36,583 bases of DNA from Bacteroidales bacterium (lineage in GTDB: Bacteria; Bacteroidota; Bacteroidia; Bacteroidales; UBA10428): positions 1 through 36,583 of the forward strand of contig JAFGOR010000167.1 in the NCBI GenBank assembly GCA_016926375.1. Reading direction: 5' to 3'. The notes under the pieces are model-generated. The model was not told the origin of the DNA. It did not search any database and saw only the letters and a program-made list of their open reading frames with translations. Position 1 is the stretch's first letter, and each line of letters begins with the position of its first letter. Shown piece after piece: positions 1 through 7,658 of this stretch. Position numbers and translations under genes: made by a program.

Positions 1-489
1 AGGTGGACGGGTAAAAGTTCTTTTCAGCTTTACAAGGAAATCATGGAATCAATGCAGTCATTGATTTTAGAAAGAGCTGACCTGCAGGAAGGATACCTTG
101 ACGTGCTTCAGTTTTTTGTTGACAGGAAACTGCCGGTGTCAGTAGCCTCATCTTCGCCGCTAAAACTGATTACCACAGCACTGAAGAAATTTCATCTGTT
201 TGAATTCTATAAAATAATCAGCTCCTCGGAAAACGAAGAGTATGGCAAGCCCCACCCTGCACTCTATTTGGGAGCAGCGAAAAAACTGGGGATTGATCCC
301 TTCAACTGCCTGGCATTCGAAGATTCATTTAACGGAGCCATTGCTGCCAAGGCAGCCCGCATGAAACTTATTGCAGTACCTGACAGCCATGATTTCCAGA
401 CAACGCGATTTGATTTTGCCGACCTGAAACTGAATTCACTAAAGGATTTTAAGGAAAAGCATTTTGAACACCTCAATTCATTAAATTAG
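1..489 (+). CDS. HAD-family sugar-phosphate phosphatase, HxpB/YniC-like (5'-truncated)
   Basis: The reading frame is open from the first base of the window, so the true start lies upstream; the ATG at 43 is internal. The visible part covers the C-terminal half of a HAD subfamily IA phosphatase. It shows motif II (the serine in VASSSP), motif III lysine (YGKPHP) and the motif IV acidic signature (AFEDSFNGAIAAKAARM). The motif I DxD nucleophile is outside the window. The run SSSENEEYGKPHPALYLGAA and the following LGIDPFNCLAFEDS closely resemble E. coli HxpB (YniC), a hexitol-phosphate / 2-deoxyglucose-6-phosphate phosphatase, as I remember that sequence. The true substrate cannot be read from sequence, and beta-phosphoglucomutase-like activity is an alternative. 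It ends 19 nt before thrC and may be cotranscribed with it. Confidence 0.85.
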   Translation, partial: RWTGKSSFQLYKEIMESMQSLILERADLQEGYLDVLQFFVDRKLPVSVASSSPLKLITTALKKFHLFEFYKIISSSENEEYGKPHPALYLGAAKKLGIDPFNCLAFEDSFNGAIAAKAARMKLIAVPDSHDFQTTRFDFADLKLNSLKDFKEKHFEHLNSLN

Positions 490-508
490 CCGCTTCAAAA
501 AATCAACA

Positions 509-1873
509 ATGACCTCCGAAAACATTTGGTACCATTCAACCAATGGAAAAGCCGACCGGGTTAGTTTCAGTGAAGCCCTGCTGAAAGGTCTTGCACCCGA
601 CAAAGGATTGTACATGCCTGATCACATACCACAGATTAATGACCATATCATCAGGAGCTTGTCGGGCAAACCGTATGCTGATATAGCATTTGAAATTGCC
701 CGCCATTTCCTTCGCGGCGAGATACCTGAAAATGATCTCCGGCACCTTGTTGATGATGCTTATAATTTTGAAGTGCCGCTTGAAAAAGTAGTTGACCGGA
801 ACTATATCATGCGGCTCGATCAGGGGCCAACAGCTTCATTTAAAGATTTCGCGGCACGCATGATGGGTCGTCTGATGCAGTATTTCCTGAAAAAACAGAA
901 CAGGAACATGCTGATTCTTACTGCCACTTCAGGAGATACCGGGAGCGCCATAGCCAATGCCTTTTACGGACTTGATAACATCCGTGTGGTAATCCTTTAC
1001 CCCGAAAATGAAGTAACTCCGCGGCAACGTAAACAAATGACCACCCTGCGGCGCAACATTAAAATTATTGCACTGAAAGGCAAATTCGATGACTGCCAGG
1101 CATTGGTGAAACAGGCATTTACCGATCCCGACCTGGAATACCTGAACCTTTCATCAGCAAATTCCATTAACATTGGCCGGCTAATTCCCCAATCGTTTTA
1201 CTATTTCTATGCCTGGGCACAACTGGCGCGGCCCGATGAGGATATCATCTTCTCTGTTCCTTCGGGGAATTTCGGGAATATGATGGGTGGACTGATTGCC
1301 CGGAAAATGGGCCTGCCCGTTAGGAAAATGATTATCGCCACAAATGAAAACGATGAAGTACCTGTTTACTGGCGTACCGGAAATTACAAAACCATTGTTC
1401 CGTCGAAGAATTGCGTATCAAGCGCTATGAACGTTGGTCATCCCAGCAATATGGCACGCGTTGTCTCCCTTTATGGCGGCGTTATGGATGAAAAGGGGAA
1501 TATCACTGTTGAACCCGATGTGAAACAAATGCACAAAGATATTTATGCAGTAAGTATCAGTGATTCGCAAACAACAGAAACGCTGAAAGCAACTTACAAC
1601 CGGTACCAGGTGATTACTGAGCCCCACGGCGCAGCAGGATGGGCCGGGCTGATGCAGTATTATTCAGACAACCCTTCGGAAGCAACCGGCCGGTTAGCTG
1701 TTTGCCTGGAAACCGCCCACCCGGCTAAATTTCCTGAAGAAATCCGCCGGCTACTGGGAATTGATCCCCCATTGCCTGCCTCACTGGAAGGACTGGATGA
1801 ACTGGAGGAAAGTTTTGATAAACTGGATCATGATTACCAACATTTCAAAGAATACCTGAAGGACAGGTTTTAA
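509..1873 (+). CDS. thrC: Threonine synthase
   Basis: This PLP enzyme converts O-phospho-L-homoserine to threonine plus phosphate in the cytosol. The 454-aa protein has the expected length for the bacterial/fungal-type threonine synthase. The PLP lysine is K112 in GPTASFKDFAARMMG, preceded by the usual RLDQ stretch. The PLP phosphate loop is visible as SVPSGNFGNMMGG, and the ATSGDTGSA segment is also conserved. The N-terminal SFSEALLKGLAPDKGLYMP is the family's typical opening and supports the ATG at 509. No thrA or thrB is adjacent. Instead thrH starts 42 nt downstream, which suggests an alternative source of phosphohomoserine. Confidence 0.96.
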   Translation: MTSENIWYHSTNGKADRVSFSEALLKGLAPDKGLYMPDHIPQINDHIIRSLSGKPYADIAFEIARHFLRGEIPENDLRHLVDDAYNFEVPLEKVVDRNYIMRLDQGPTASFKDFAARMMGRLMQYFLKKQNRNMLILTATSGDTGSAIANAFYGLDNIRVVILYPENEVTPRQRKQMTTLRRNIKIIALKGKFDDCQALVKQAFTDPDLEYLNLSSANSINIGRLIPQSFYYFYAWAQLARPDEDIIFSVPSGNFGNMMGGLIARKMGLPVRKMIIATNENDEVPVYWRTGNYKTIVPSKNCVSSAMNVGHPSNMARVVSLYGGVMDEKGNITVEPDVKQMHKDIYAVSISDSQTTETLKATYNRYQVITEPHGAAGWAGLMQYYSDNPSEATGRLAVCLETAHPAKFPEEIRRLLGIDPPLPASLEGLDELEESFDKLDHDYQHFKEYLKDRF

Positions 1874-1915
1874 TTTTTGTCTATCTTGGCGCCTCATAAT
1901 TTTAATTAACAGGAT

Positions 1916-2530
1916 ATGAAGAAACTGCATGCTGTATGTTCTGATCTCGAAGGAGTATGGGTTCCCGAAGTCTGGATTAATGTTTCCGAAAGAACCGGAA
2001 TTCCCGAACTCAGACTGACAACACGCGATATCAAGGATTACGACGAGTTAATGCAATACCGTCTGAAGATTCTCAAGGAAAAAAACCTGACTTTACTCGA
2101 CATACAACGTGTGATTGCAACCATCAAGCCGCTTCACGGAGCTTTAGACATGATCAACTGGCTCAAGAGGGTTACCCGGTTCATTGTGGTATCCGATACC
2201 TTTGTTGAATTTGCCGATCCGCTTATGGATCAGCTCGACAGGCCAACACTTTTCTGCCATTCGCTCGAAGTAAGTACCAACGGAATCATTACAGGATATA
2301 ATTTACGACAGAAGGATTCTAAACGAGAAACAGTAAAGGCCCTCAAAAGCCTCAATTATGAAATCATTGCCTTTGGCGATTCATACAACGACATCAACAT
2401 GCTTCTTGAAGCTGATCAGGGTGTGCTGTTCCGCCCACCACAGAATGTGGTAAATGACTACCCGCAATTCCCGGTTATCACTGAGTATAATGAACTCAAG
2501 TGCTTTTTGGAGGAGCGGTTCAAGCTGTAA
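1916..2530 (+). CDS. thrH: ThrH: phosphoserine phosphatase / phosphoserine:homoserine phosphotransferase
   Basis: The 204-aa protein aligns almost end to end with Pseudomonas aeruginosa ThrH (about 205 aa) as I recall it. Shared stretches include DLEGV.VPE.WI, TTRDI.DYD.LM..RL.IL, LRQKD.KR and AGDSYND-like FGDSYNDINML. The HAD nucleophile is D10, and the motif I second acid is glutamate (DLE) as in ThrH rather than Asp as in SerB. The known enzyme dephosphorylates phosphoserine and can transfer the phosphate to homoserine, making phosphohomoserine. It sits directly behind thrC, which uses that product, so a joint role in threonine synthesis is plausible. A plain SerB role for serine synthesis is the alternative. 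The ATG at 1916 gives the standard N-terminus. Confidence 0.9.
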   Translation: MKKLHAVCSDLEGVWVPEVWINVSERTGIPELRLTTRDIKDYDELMQYRLKILKEKNLTLLDIQRVIATIKPLHGALDMINWLKRVTRFIVVSDTFVEFADPLMDQLDRPTLFCHSLEVSTNGIITGYNLRQKDSKRETVKALKSLNYEIIAFGDSYNDINMLLEADQGVLFRPPQNVVNDYPQFPVITEYNELKCFLEERFKL

Positions 2531-2553
2531 ACCAAAACCCCTGAATTTTGTTA

Positions 2554-2561
2554 TAACTTTG
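2554..2561 (+). promoter_or_regulatory. Possible Bacteroidota -7 promoter element
   Basis: TAACTTTG matches the Bacteroidota sigma-ABfr -7 consensus TAnnTTTG exactly. It lies 19 nt upstream of the ATG at 2581, so a transcript would have a short leader. No convincing -33 TTG is seen at the usual spacing, so this is tentative. Confidence 0.35.
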
Positions 2562-2580
2562 TACGGGTTTTAAAACAATT

Positions 2581-2823
2581 ATGCTTCAGATTTTAATCAT
2601 AGCCATTGTAATTGTTGCCCTGGCAGTTCTGCTGCTGGGTATTAATATTTTTGTGTTTGGCCGCAAATTTCCGGAAACCGAGGTAGGTCAGAACAAAAAC
2701 ATGATCAGGCTGGGATTACGCTGTCCTCAATGTGAAGAAAAAGCCCGGTACCGGCAATCAAAACCAGTGCGACTGCGTCCTTCCGAACTGAAACCCGATT
2801 GGAAAGCGATTGGGACGGTATGA
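2581..2823 (+). CDS. Small single-pass membrane protein with CxxC tail
   Basis: This 80-aa protein has one N-terminal hydrophobic helix at about residues 2-27, followed by FGRKFPETEVGQNKNM, a basic stretch and a CPQC pair (C48, C51). The FxxKFPxTxVGxNK segment after the helix resembles a short membrane protein that I recall as common in Bacteroidota and without an assigned function. The ATG at 2581 follows thrH by 50 nt. The CPQC pair could bind a metal or be redox active, but one pair alone is weak evidence. It converges with the lipoprotein gene ending at 2856. Function unknown. Confidence 0.7.
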   Translation: MLQILIIAIVIVALAVLLLGINIFVFGRKFPETEVGQNKNMIRLGLRCPQCEEKARYRQSKPVRLRPSELKPDWKAIGTV

Positions 2824-2855
2824 TTCAGGTTGATCAGAAATGCACCCTTCAATTG

Positions 2856-3656
2856 TTAATAGGCCAGAAAGTCATGGTAAAATACAAAGTCGCTTACCTT
2901 TTCTTTGGGCCGATCAACTACGTATAAAAGCTTCCCGGTAATCAGGTTGTATCCTTTACGGGAAGGCTTGTAAAAAAACGTTGTGGATAAAGAATCGCTT
3001 AAAATAATCTTTTCTCTGGACAGGCTGACCAGGTTTTCATCAAACCGCCCCAGGGTTAGCGCAATATGTCCATCGTCTTTGCCCAGTGCAAAAAACATCA
3101 CCCTTACTTCCAGGCTGTCATCCACCCTTACCGAATCAGCCGAAAAAGCCAGATAGTATTCGGAATTGTCAAGTCCAACCCGGTTCTGATCATCATAAAG
3201 CATCTTGCCATTCTGAATGAACGCTCCGTTTTTTTTGGTAAAAACTCTGAGTTGGGTGTATTTGCCATTTGTATAAAACTCTTCCTTCACTACCAGGCTG
3301 TCGTTAATAAATAGTCCCTTATCTGTTATCATACCATCTTTACCATAGTAACGGCCTATGCCTGACAATTTATCATTTTCATAAAAAAAGACGGATTCAG
3401 CTACCTCATTTCTGTCATAATAACTGATGCATCTCCCCTGTTTCATTCCATTTTCAAATCGGGTAACCGACTTAATTGACCCGCTTTCAAAAAACTCAAA
3501 TAAGGTATAATTTTTATCCTTATCCTTCGAAGATTCATATACGGACTTCTTCCATAGTTTTCCATCCGGATAGTATTCGTTAAATTCTTTCTCTTCTTTT
3601 TTGCAGGAGATCAGTAAGGAAACCGATAAAAGCAGCAGCACAAACTTGATTTTCAT
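2856..3656 (-). CDS. Lipoprotein with YwqK/MORN-like repeats
   Basis: The start chosen is the ATG at 3656, which gives a 266-aa protein opening with a lipoprotein signal peptide and lipobox (LLLSVSLLISC, acyl-Cys at C18). The open frame extends to an ATG at 3776, but the added 40 residues would bury the signal peptide. Residues of about 25-140 contain MORN-variant repeats of the YwqK type, with motifs such as EYYPDGKLWKK, FFESGSIKS, FENGMKQGRCISYYD and FYENDKLSGIGRYYGKDG. Databases often label such proteins antitoxins, but there is no toxin partner here and the secretion signal argues against that role. The C-terminal 120 residues look beta-rich and are unrecognised. It is probably exported and membrane anchored. 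Confidence 0.75.
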   Translation of the reverse strand: MKIKFVLLLLSVSLLISCKKEEKEFNEYYPDGKLWKKSVYESSKDKDKNYTLFEFFESGSIKSVTRFENGMKQGRCISYYDRNEVAESVFFYENDKLSGIGRYYGKDGMITDKGLFINDSLVVKEEFYTNGKYTQLRVFTKKNGAFIQNGKMLYDDQNRVGLDNSEYYLAFSADSVRVDDSLEVRVMFFALGKDDGHIALTLGRFDENLVSLSREKIILSDSLSTTFFYKPSRKGYNLITGKLLYVVDRPKEKVSDFVFYHDFLAY

Positions 3657-3974
3657 GATCTGGTTATTTTGGGCCAATTTAGTAATTAATTCCACTAAAA
3701 CATAACCGGATTCCCATGCAAAATTGATTCGCAAAAACAGAAAATGGGCCTCGCAGAGCGGGGCCCATCTTTCCAATAGTAAACCTAAATTTAACCTTGT
3801 GTGAAAACCTTTAAATTGTTTGTTGCCTATACTATGACATTTCTTGTGACATATTCACGTAAGCCATTTGGTTTTTGAATCAAAAAAATAATTAAAAAAT
3901 AAACTATTCAAATAATTTTCATGTTATAGTGAAGTATGGAATGAATTTTGATTTATTGTTGAAAAACAAGGGTG
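3657..3974. other. Intergenic region between divergent genes
   Basis: This stretch of roughly 318 nt separates the minus-strand lipoprotein from the plus-strand YqgE gene. It is AT-rich, especially 3880-3970, and should hold the promoters of both genes. The one distinct structure is the strong inverted repeat at 3744-3768. I see no supportable ORF and no tRNA. Confidence 0.6.
3744..3768 (-). terminator. Strong hairpin with T-rich tail in the lipoprotein leader
   Basis: The arms ATGGGCC and GGCCCAT are perfect complements. Inside them a T-G wobble and CGC/GCG pairs extend the stem to about 11 bp with an AGA triloop. Read on the minus strand, the hairpin is followed by TTTTCTGTTTTT, which resembles an intrinsic terminator. 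No minus-strand gene ends just upstream of it, so it may be an attenuator in the lipoprotein leader or the end of a small RNA. Confidence 0.5.
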
Positions 3975-4562
3975 ATGCAAATTTATTATGATTTTTTTGA
4001 GGTAAACAATACGCTTCTCCCTCAGAAGGGAAGGATTCTGATATCAGAACCATTTCTGATGGATAACTATTTCAAAAGATCGATCGTTCTGATTACGGAA
4101 TATTCGGGAGAAGGTACGGTAGGATTTGTGTTGAACAAGCCTGTAAACATGAAAGTTCATGAAATTATATCGGACTTTCCGGTTATCGATGCCAACGTTT
4201 CCCTGGGCGGGCCTGTGCAGACCAATACGCTACATTATGTTCACACCCTTGGAGACATTATACCCAACAGCATTAAGGTAGTTGATAACGTATATTGGGG
4301 TGGTGAATTTGAAGTTGTTAAAAAACTGGTTGAATCCGGAAACCTGAGCAACGATAACATCCGCTTTTTTCTGGGATACAGTGGCTGGCAATCCAATCAG
4401 CTTGAGGATGAACTTCATGAAAATGCCTGGGTAGTTGCCGATATCAGTCCTGAAGACATCATGAGACCCATGAATAAGTTTTATTGGAACAAAACACTGA
4501 ACAAAATGGGTAAGAAGTTTCAGATGTGGGCGAATTTCCCGGAAAATCCGCAAATGAATTGA
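3975..4562 (+). CDS. YqgE/AlgH family protein (UPF0301)
   Basis: The product is 195 aa from the ATG at 3975; a GTG directly before it (3972) is a less likely start. The length and motifs fit the YqgE/AlgH family. They include GRILISEPFLMDNYFKRSIVLI near the N-terminus, GTVGFVLNKPVN, the SLGGPVQ segment and the FFLGYSGWQSNQLEDEL signature. The family is widespread and its structures are known, but its biochemical role is unsettled; AlgH was named from alginate regulation in Pseudomonas. It is a single plus-strand gene convergent with the aminotransferase homologue. In Bacteroidota, as I recall, YqgE often lies near a class IV aminotransferase, as here. Confidence 0.92.
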   Translation: MQIYYDFFEVNNTLLPQKGRILISEPFLMDNYFKRSIVLITEYSGEGTVGFVLNKPVNMKVHEIISDFPVIDANVSLGGPVQTNTLHYVHTLGDIIPNSIKVVDNVYWGGEFEVVKKLVESGNLSNDNIRFFLGYSGWQSNQLEDELHENAWVVADISPEDIMRPMNKFYWNKTLNKMGKKFQMWANFPENPQMN

Positions 4563-4624
4563 AAGATAATACGGTCTGTCACCTTGGTTTGATGTATTCC
4601 CATTTCCAGATTTAATGATTCCTT

Positions 4625-5479
4625 TCACCCGCCAAAAGCCAGATTGTTTAATCGGGCAGTCAGTTGTTTTGCAGCTTTGTTATAATACCTTCTTTTACGG
4701 TATGCCCCCACCCAGCATATTCCTTCGGTTGCGTTAGTCAGGAAAACCTCTTCTGCATCATCAAGCGCCATGGGCGTGAGACTGCACTGATCATTTACGC
4801 TAAAACCGGACTCATTGGCCAACCCGGCAACAATCCGGCGCATGATTCCGGGTATACAGCCCTGGTCAATCCCCGGTGTATAAACAGAGTTGCCACTTAC
4901 CAAGAATATGTTGGAGTCTGTTGTTTCCACCAATCTGTTGTCTTCGTTCAACAAGATCACCGCATCCATATTTTCTTTCCTACCCTGCATAGCAGCCATC
5001 AAATACATTGTTGAATTACTGCTTCTTAATCCCGACAACCTCCCTTTTACCTTGATAAATTCAGTACAAATATCAATGCAATGCCCCTTTTCATTCAGTT
5101 CGTACTTGCCGGCTTTGAGAGGTTTACTCTCCAATATGAAAGAAACACGATGATCTGCAGGAACAAAATCCTGCTCATTATTGCGAAAAACAGTAAGCCG
5201 GATACCCGCCCCGCCGAATATCCTGTTTTTGTTCAGCAATCGCTCAATCAGCTGGTGCAGGTTTTCGGCAGTAAAATAAGCGGGAACGTCCATGGAAAGA
5301 AGCTGCATGTTATCTGTAAGCCTGTTCAGATGATGTTCGAGAAACTGCGGTTCAGTGGCAAAAGCATGCATGTTTTCAGACAATGAATCTGCATATCTGA
5401 AAGCCCTGTTCCCCGGAAAGAGACATGGCTCATTTCCTTTAATGTATGCTCCGTTCAAACAGATATATGAATGTAACAT
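4625..5479 (-). CDS. Class IV aminotransferase-fold protein lacking the PLP lysine
   Basis: The fold matches branched-chain aminotransferase / PabC (4-amino-4-deoxychorismate lyase) enzymes. Support comes from HHLNRL near the N-terminus, LVETTDSNIFLV and TPGIDQGCIPGIMRR, which form the PLP phosphate site, and from the 284-aa length. The residue that should be the Schiff-base lysine is Arg152 (codon AGA at 5024-5026) in LSGLRSSNS, where the family has a lysine. The usual GDGxFET motif is also altered to ADSLSENM. Transaminase or lyase chemistry is therefore doubtful and this may be a pseudoenzyme. The ATG at 5479 is preferred; a TTG four codons upstream (5491) is an alternative. It lies 22 nt downstream of the rhomboid gene and is probably cotranscribed with it. 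Confidence 0.85.
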   Translation of the reverse strand: MLHSYICLNGAYIKGNEPCLFPGNRAFRYADSLSENMHAFATEPQFLEHHLNRLTDNMQLLSMDVPAYFTAENLHQLIERLLNKNRIFGGAGIRLTVFRNNEQDFVPADHRVSFILESKPLKAGKYELNEKGHCIDICTEFIKVKGRLSGLRSSNSTMYLMAAMQGRKENMDAVILLNEDNRLVETTDSNIFLVSGNSVYTPGIDQGCIPGIMRRIVAGLANESGFSVNDQCSLTPMALDDAEEVFLTNATEGICWVGAYRKRRYYNKAAKQLTARLNNLAFGG

Positions 5480-5501
5480 CCCAGCGAACAATTTAAACCT
5501 T

Positions 5502-6128
5502 TCAGAACGAGAAGCTCAATAATTCGTCAATAAACAGGTGAATTAAACGGTAATTAATAAACAATGGAAAAACAAAGCCAAAAATGGCTCCGCTCATGTG
5601 CGCATCGTGGTTGATATTGTCAGCTTCACGCCGGCTCATATAATGCGAATATATCAGGTATAAAACGCCCATAATGACTCCCGGAACCGGTAATATGCCG
5701 TAAAAGTAAATGAGTTCCCAGGGATTGAAAAAAATAAAGAAAAAGATAATTGCAGATACCGCTCCTGAGGCCCCTACAGCATTGTACCAGGGATGGTCCT
5801 TATGTTTATAAAGGCTTGACAGGGAGGCAACAACAATGGCAGCAAAGTAGAACAACAGGTAAATCAGCTTGTCCCATTGCTGCATACCGGGATTTAAAAT
5901 CATACTCAGATTTTTTTCCACATAGGGCCCGAAGAAAAACAGCACCAGCATATTCACAATCAGGTGTGTCCAGTTGGCATGTAAAAATCCATGGGTCAGC
6001 ATCCTGTACCATTGCTTCCGGTGATAAATCTGGTAAGGGTTGAATTGTAACTTCAAAAACCTGTCGTGGTTGCTGAAGGCCGGTATGGAAACCAAAGCTG
6101 TAAAAACAATCAGAATGTATGTAATCAT
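5502..6128 (-). CDS. Rhomboid family intramembrane serine protease
   Basis: This 208-aa membrane protein of about six helices has the full rhomboid signature. The HANWTHLIVNM segment carries the conserved H..H...N. The catalytic serine is in GASGAVSA (about residue 121) and the catalytic histidine in HDAHMSGAIFGF (about residue 177). Rhomboids cleave substrates within or near the membrane; the substrate here is unknown. The first ATG is at 6128; the frame also contains a TTG one codon earlier. The gene lies 14 nt downstream of holA on the same strand, so holA, rhomboid and the aminotransferase homologue likely form one transcription unit. Confidence 0.93.
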   Translation of the reverse strand: MITYILIVFTALVSIPAFSNHDRFLKLQFNPYQIYHRKQWYRMLTHGFLHANWTHLIVNMLVLFFFGPYVEKNLSMILNPGMQQWDKLIYLLFYFAAIVVASLSSLYKHKDHPWYNAVGASGAVSAIIFFFIFFNPWELIYFYGILPVPGVIMGVLYLIYSHYMSRREADNINHDAHMSGAIFGFVFPLFINYRLIHLFIDELLSFSF

Positions 6129-6142
6129 CAATTATTTATTTA

Positions 6143-7138
6143 CTAATGCAAAATTCTATATACCAATTCCCTGAGAAGATCTCCTTCAGATGCAGCCGAT
6201 GCACCTTTAGCTTTCAGGTCGTATTGACGAAGCCAGGAAATCACCTGTTTCGTTTTTGCCAGTGGAAAAGTTTTGGCTGCCTGCTGATACTCATTTACAA
6301 AATAAGGATTGATTCCCAGTTCGCGGGCAACATTTTCCCTGCTTTTGTCTGAAATGCCGTGAAAAAGCAAAATTTTGGTAAAATAATAAAAAAGTGAGGA
6401 CAGGGTCAGAACCAGGGGATTTTTTTTTTGATTGCCAGCGAAATAATTGGCAATCCGGTTTGCTTTTACCACATCTTTGGATGCAAGTGCCTTATTTAAT
6501 TCGAAATTGTTAAAATCCTTACTGATTCCGATGTTTTTCTCAATGAGGGCTGGTGTAATCATTTTTGAACCATCCGGTAAAACCAGGATCAGTTTATTCA
6601 ACTCTCCGGCAATCCGGCCCAGGTCGTTACCCAGAAAATCAACCAGAAGTGATGCTGCTTTTGGTTCTATCTGGTAGCCCAATGACCCCAGGTGCGAAGT
6701 AATCCATGCAGGCACTTTATCTTCACGTATTTTTTCCGAATCAAAAACCACGGCTTTCTCAGCCAGCAGTTTGGCCACCTTGATGCGCTTATCAAGTTTT
6801 TTATATTTATAAGCAAAGACCAATATGGTTGATTGCAGCGGTTCCGAAAGGTAACTCTCAAGACCTTCAAGGCTTCGTAAATGCTGTGCCTCTTTTACCA
6901 CAATGAGCTGCCGGGAAGCCATCATAGGGAATTTCCGGGATGAACCAACAATAGTTCCCATATCGGTATCACGTCCGTATAAAACAAGCTGGTTAAATGC
7001 CCTTTCGCTTTCAGGCAAGGCATGATTCACAATGTAGTCTGTGATGACATCAATAAAGTAAGGCTCTTCTCCCATCAGGAAATATACCGGTTTGTAGGTT
7101 CCGGCTTTCAATGCCGTCATGATTGCGTCAAAAGTCAT
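6143..7138 (-). CDS. holA: DNA polymerase III subunit delta
   Basis: The 331-aa product matches the HolA family: an N-terminal AAA+-like domain beginning with a PVYFLMGEEPYFID-type opening, then PMMASRQLIVVKEAQ, and the C-terminal collar domain with LIEKNIGISKDFNNFELNKAL and NPLVLTLSSLFYYFTKIL. The delta subunit opens the beta clamp as part of the clamp loader at the replication fork. The frame could start at 7219, but the ATG at 7138 puts the conserved MTFDAIMTALKAG start at the N-terminus and leaves a 53-nt intergenic space to the divergent gene at 7192. This start is preferred. Confidence 0.93.
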   Translation of the reverse strand: MTFDAIMTALKAGTYKPVYFLMGEEPYFIDVITDYIVNHALPESERAFNQLVLYGRDTDMGTIVGSSRKFPMMASRQLIVVKEAQHLRSLEGLESYLSEPLQSTILVFAYKYKKLDKRIKVAKLLAEKAVVFDSEKIREDKVPAWITSHLGSLGYQIEPKAASLLVDFLGNDLGRIAGELNKLILVLPDGSKMITPALIEKNIGISKDFNNFELNKALASKDVVKANRIANYFAGNQKKNPLVLTLSSLFYYFTKILLFHGISDKSRENVARELGINPYFVNEYQQAAKTFPLAKTKQVISWLRQYDLKAKGASAASEGDLLRELVYRILH

Positions 7139-7191
7139 TATGATCCCTGGTTTATTGGTCCAAATACTTATATTTACGAGAGAAAATCCAT

Positions 7192-7653
7192 ATGATGGAA
7201 CCGTTAAATTTACCAACATATTTCTTCAGGATAAAAGAAGACCGCGGGAAAAAATACATTTTTGATGAAATACGGCGTCGCTTTGTCCTTCTTACACCCG
7301 AAGAATGGGTCAGACAGCATATGGTAAATTTCCTGGTTAGAGAAAAAAAATTCCCCATGCAATTGATTTCGGTGGAAAAAGGCTTTAAACAGAATCGGAA
7401 TCGGATGCGGTATGATCTGCTGGTATATGACCGCAAAGGAAAGCCGCTGATGATCATTGAGTGCAAGGCCGCCGGAGTAGAAATAAACCAGCATGTTTTT
7501 GATCAGGCTGGCCGATACAACCATAAGCATAAGGCTGCTTACATGTTAATCACAAACGGCATGAAACACTATTGCTGCTTCATTGATTTAACCAGTAAAA
7601 AATTCTCTTTCTTACAGGATGTGCCGGAATTCGACCAGTTAAATGCATCCTGA
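7192..7653 (+). CDS. Stand-alone HsdR N-terminal-like nuclease-fold protein
   Basis: The 153-aa protein matches the type I restriction enzyme R-subunit N-terminal domain family (HSDR_N_2). A PD-(D/E)xK-like core is visible: D75 in RYDLLVYD, then E90-C-K92 in LMIIECKA, followed by NQHVFDQAGRYNHKHKAAYMLITNG, which is typical of the family. There is no helicase or translocase domain and no hsdM or hsdS nearby, so it is not part of a visible restriction system. It is transcribed divergently from holA, a pairing I recall in other Bacteroidota genomes, which hints at a housekeeping DNA role. Tandem ATGs at 7192 and 7195 leave a one-residue uncertainty in the start. Confidence 0.85.
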   Translation: MMEPLNLPTYFFRIKEDRGKKYIFDEIRRRFVLLTPEEWVRQHMVNFLVREKKFPMQLISVEKGFKQNRNRMRYDLLVYDRKGKPLMIIECKAAGVEINQHVFDQAGRYNHKHKAAYMLITNGMKHYCCFIDLTSKKFSFLQDVPEFDQLNAS

Positions 7654-7658
7654 CCGGA

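Noticed and set aside
2856-3656. YwqK-type antitoxin of a toxin-antitoxin pair
   Set aside because: The protein has a lipoprotein signal peptide and there is no toxin-like neighbour, so the common database label does not fit.
7210-7530. 106-codon and neighbouring minus-strand frames
   Set aside because: They overlap the HsdR_N-like gene, whose D, E and K motif shows which strand is coding.
7192-7653. Part of a type I restriction-modification system
   Set aside because: There is no helicase/translocase region, hsdM or hsdS in the window; the domain stands alone.
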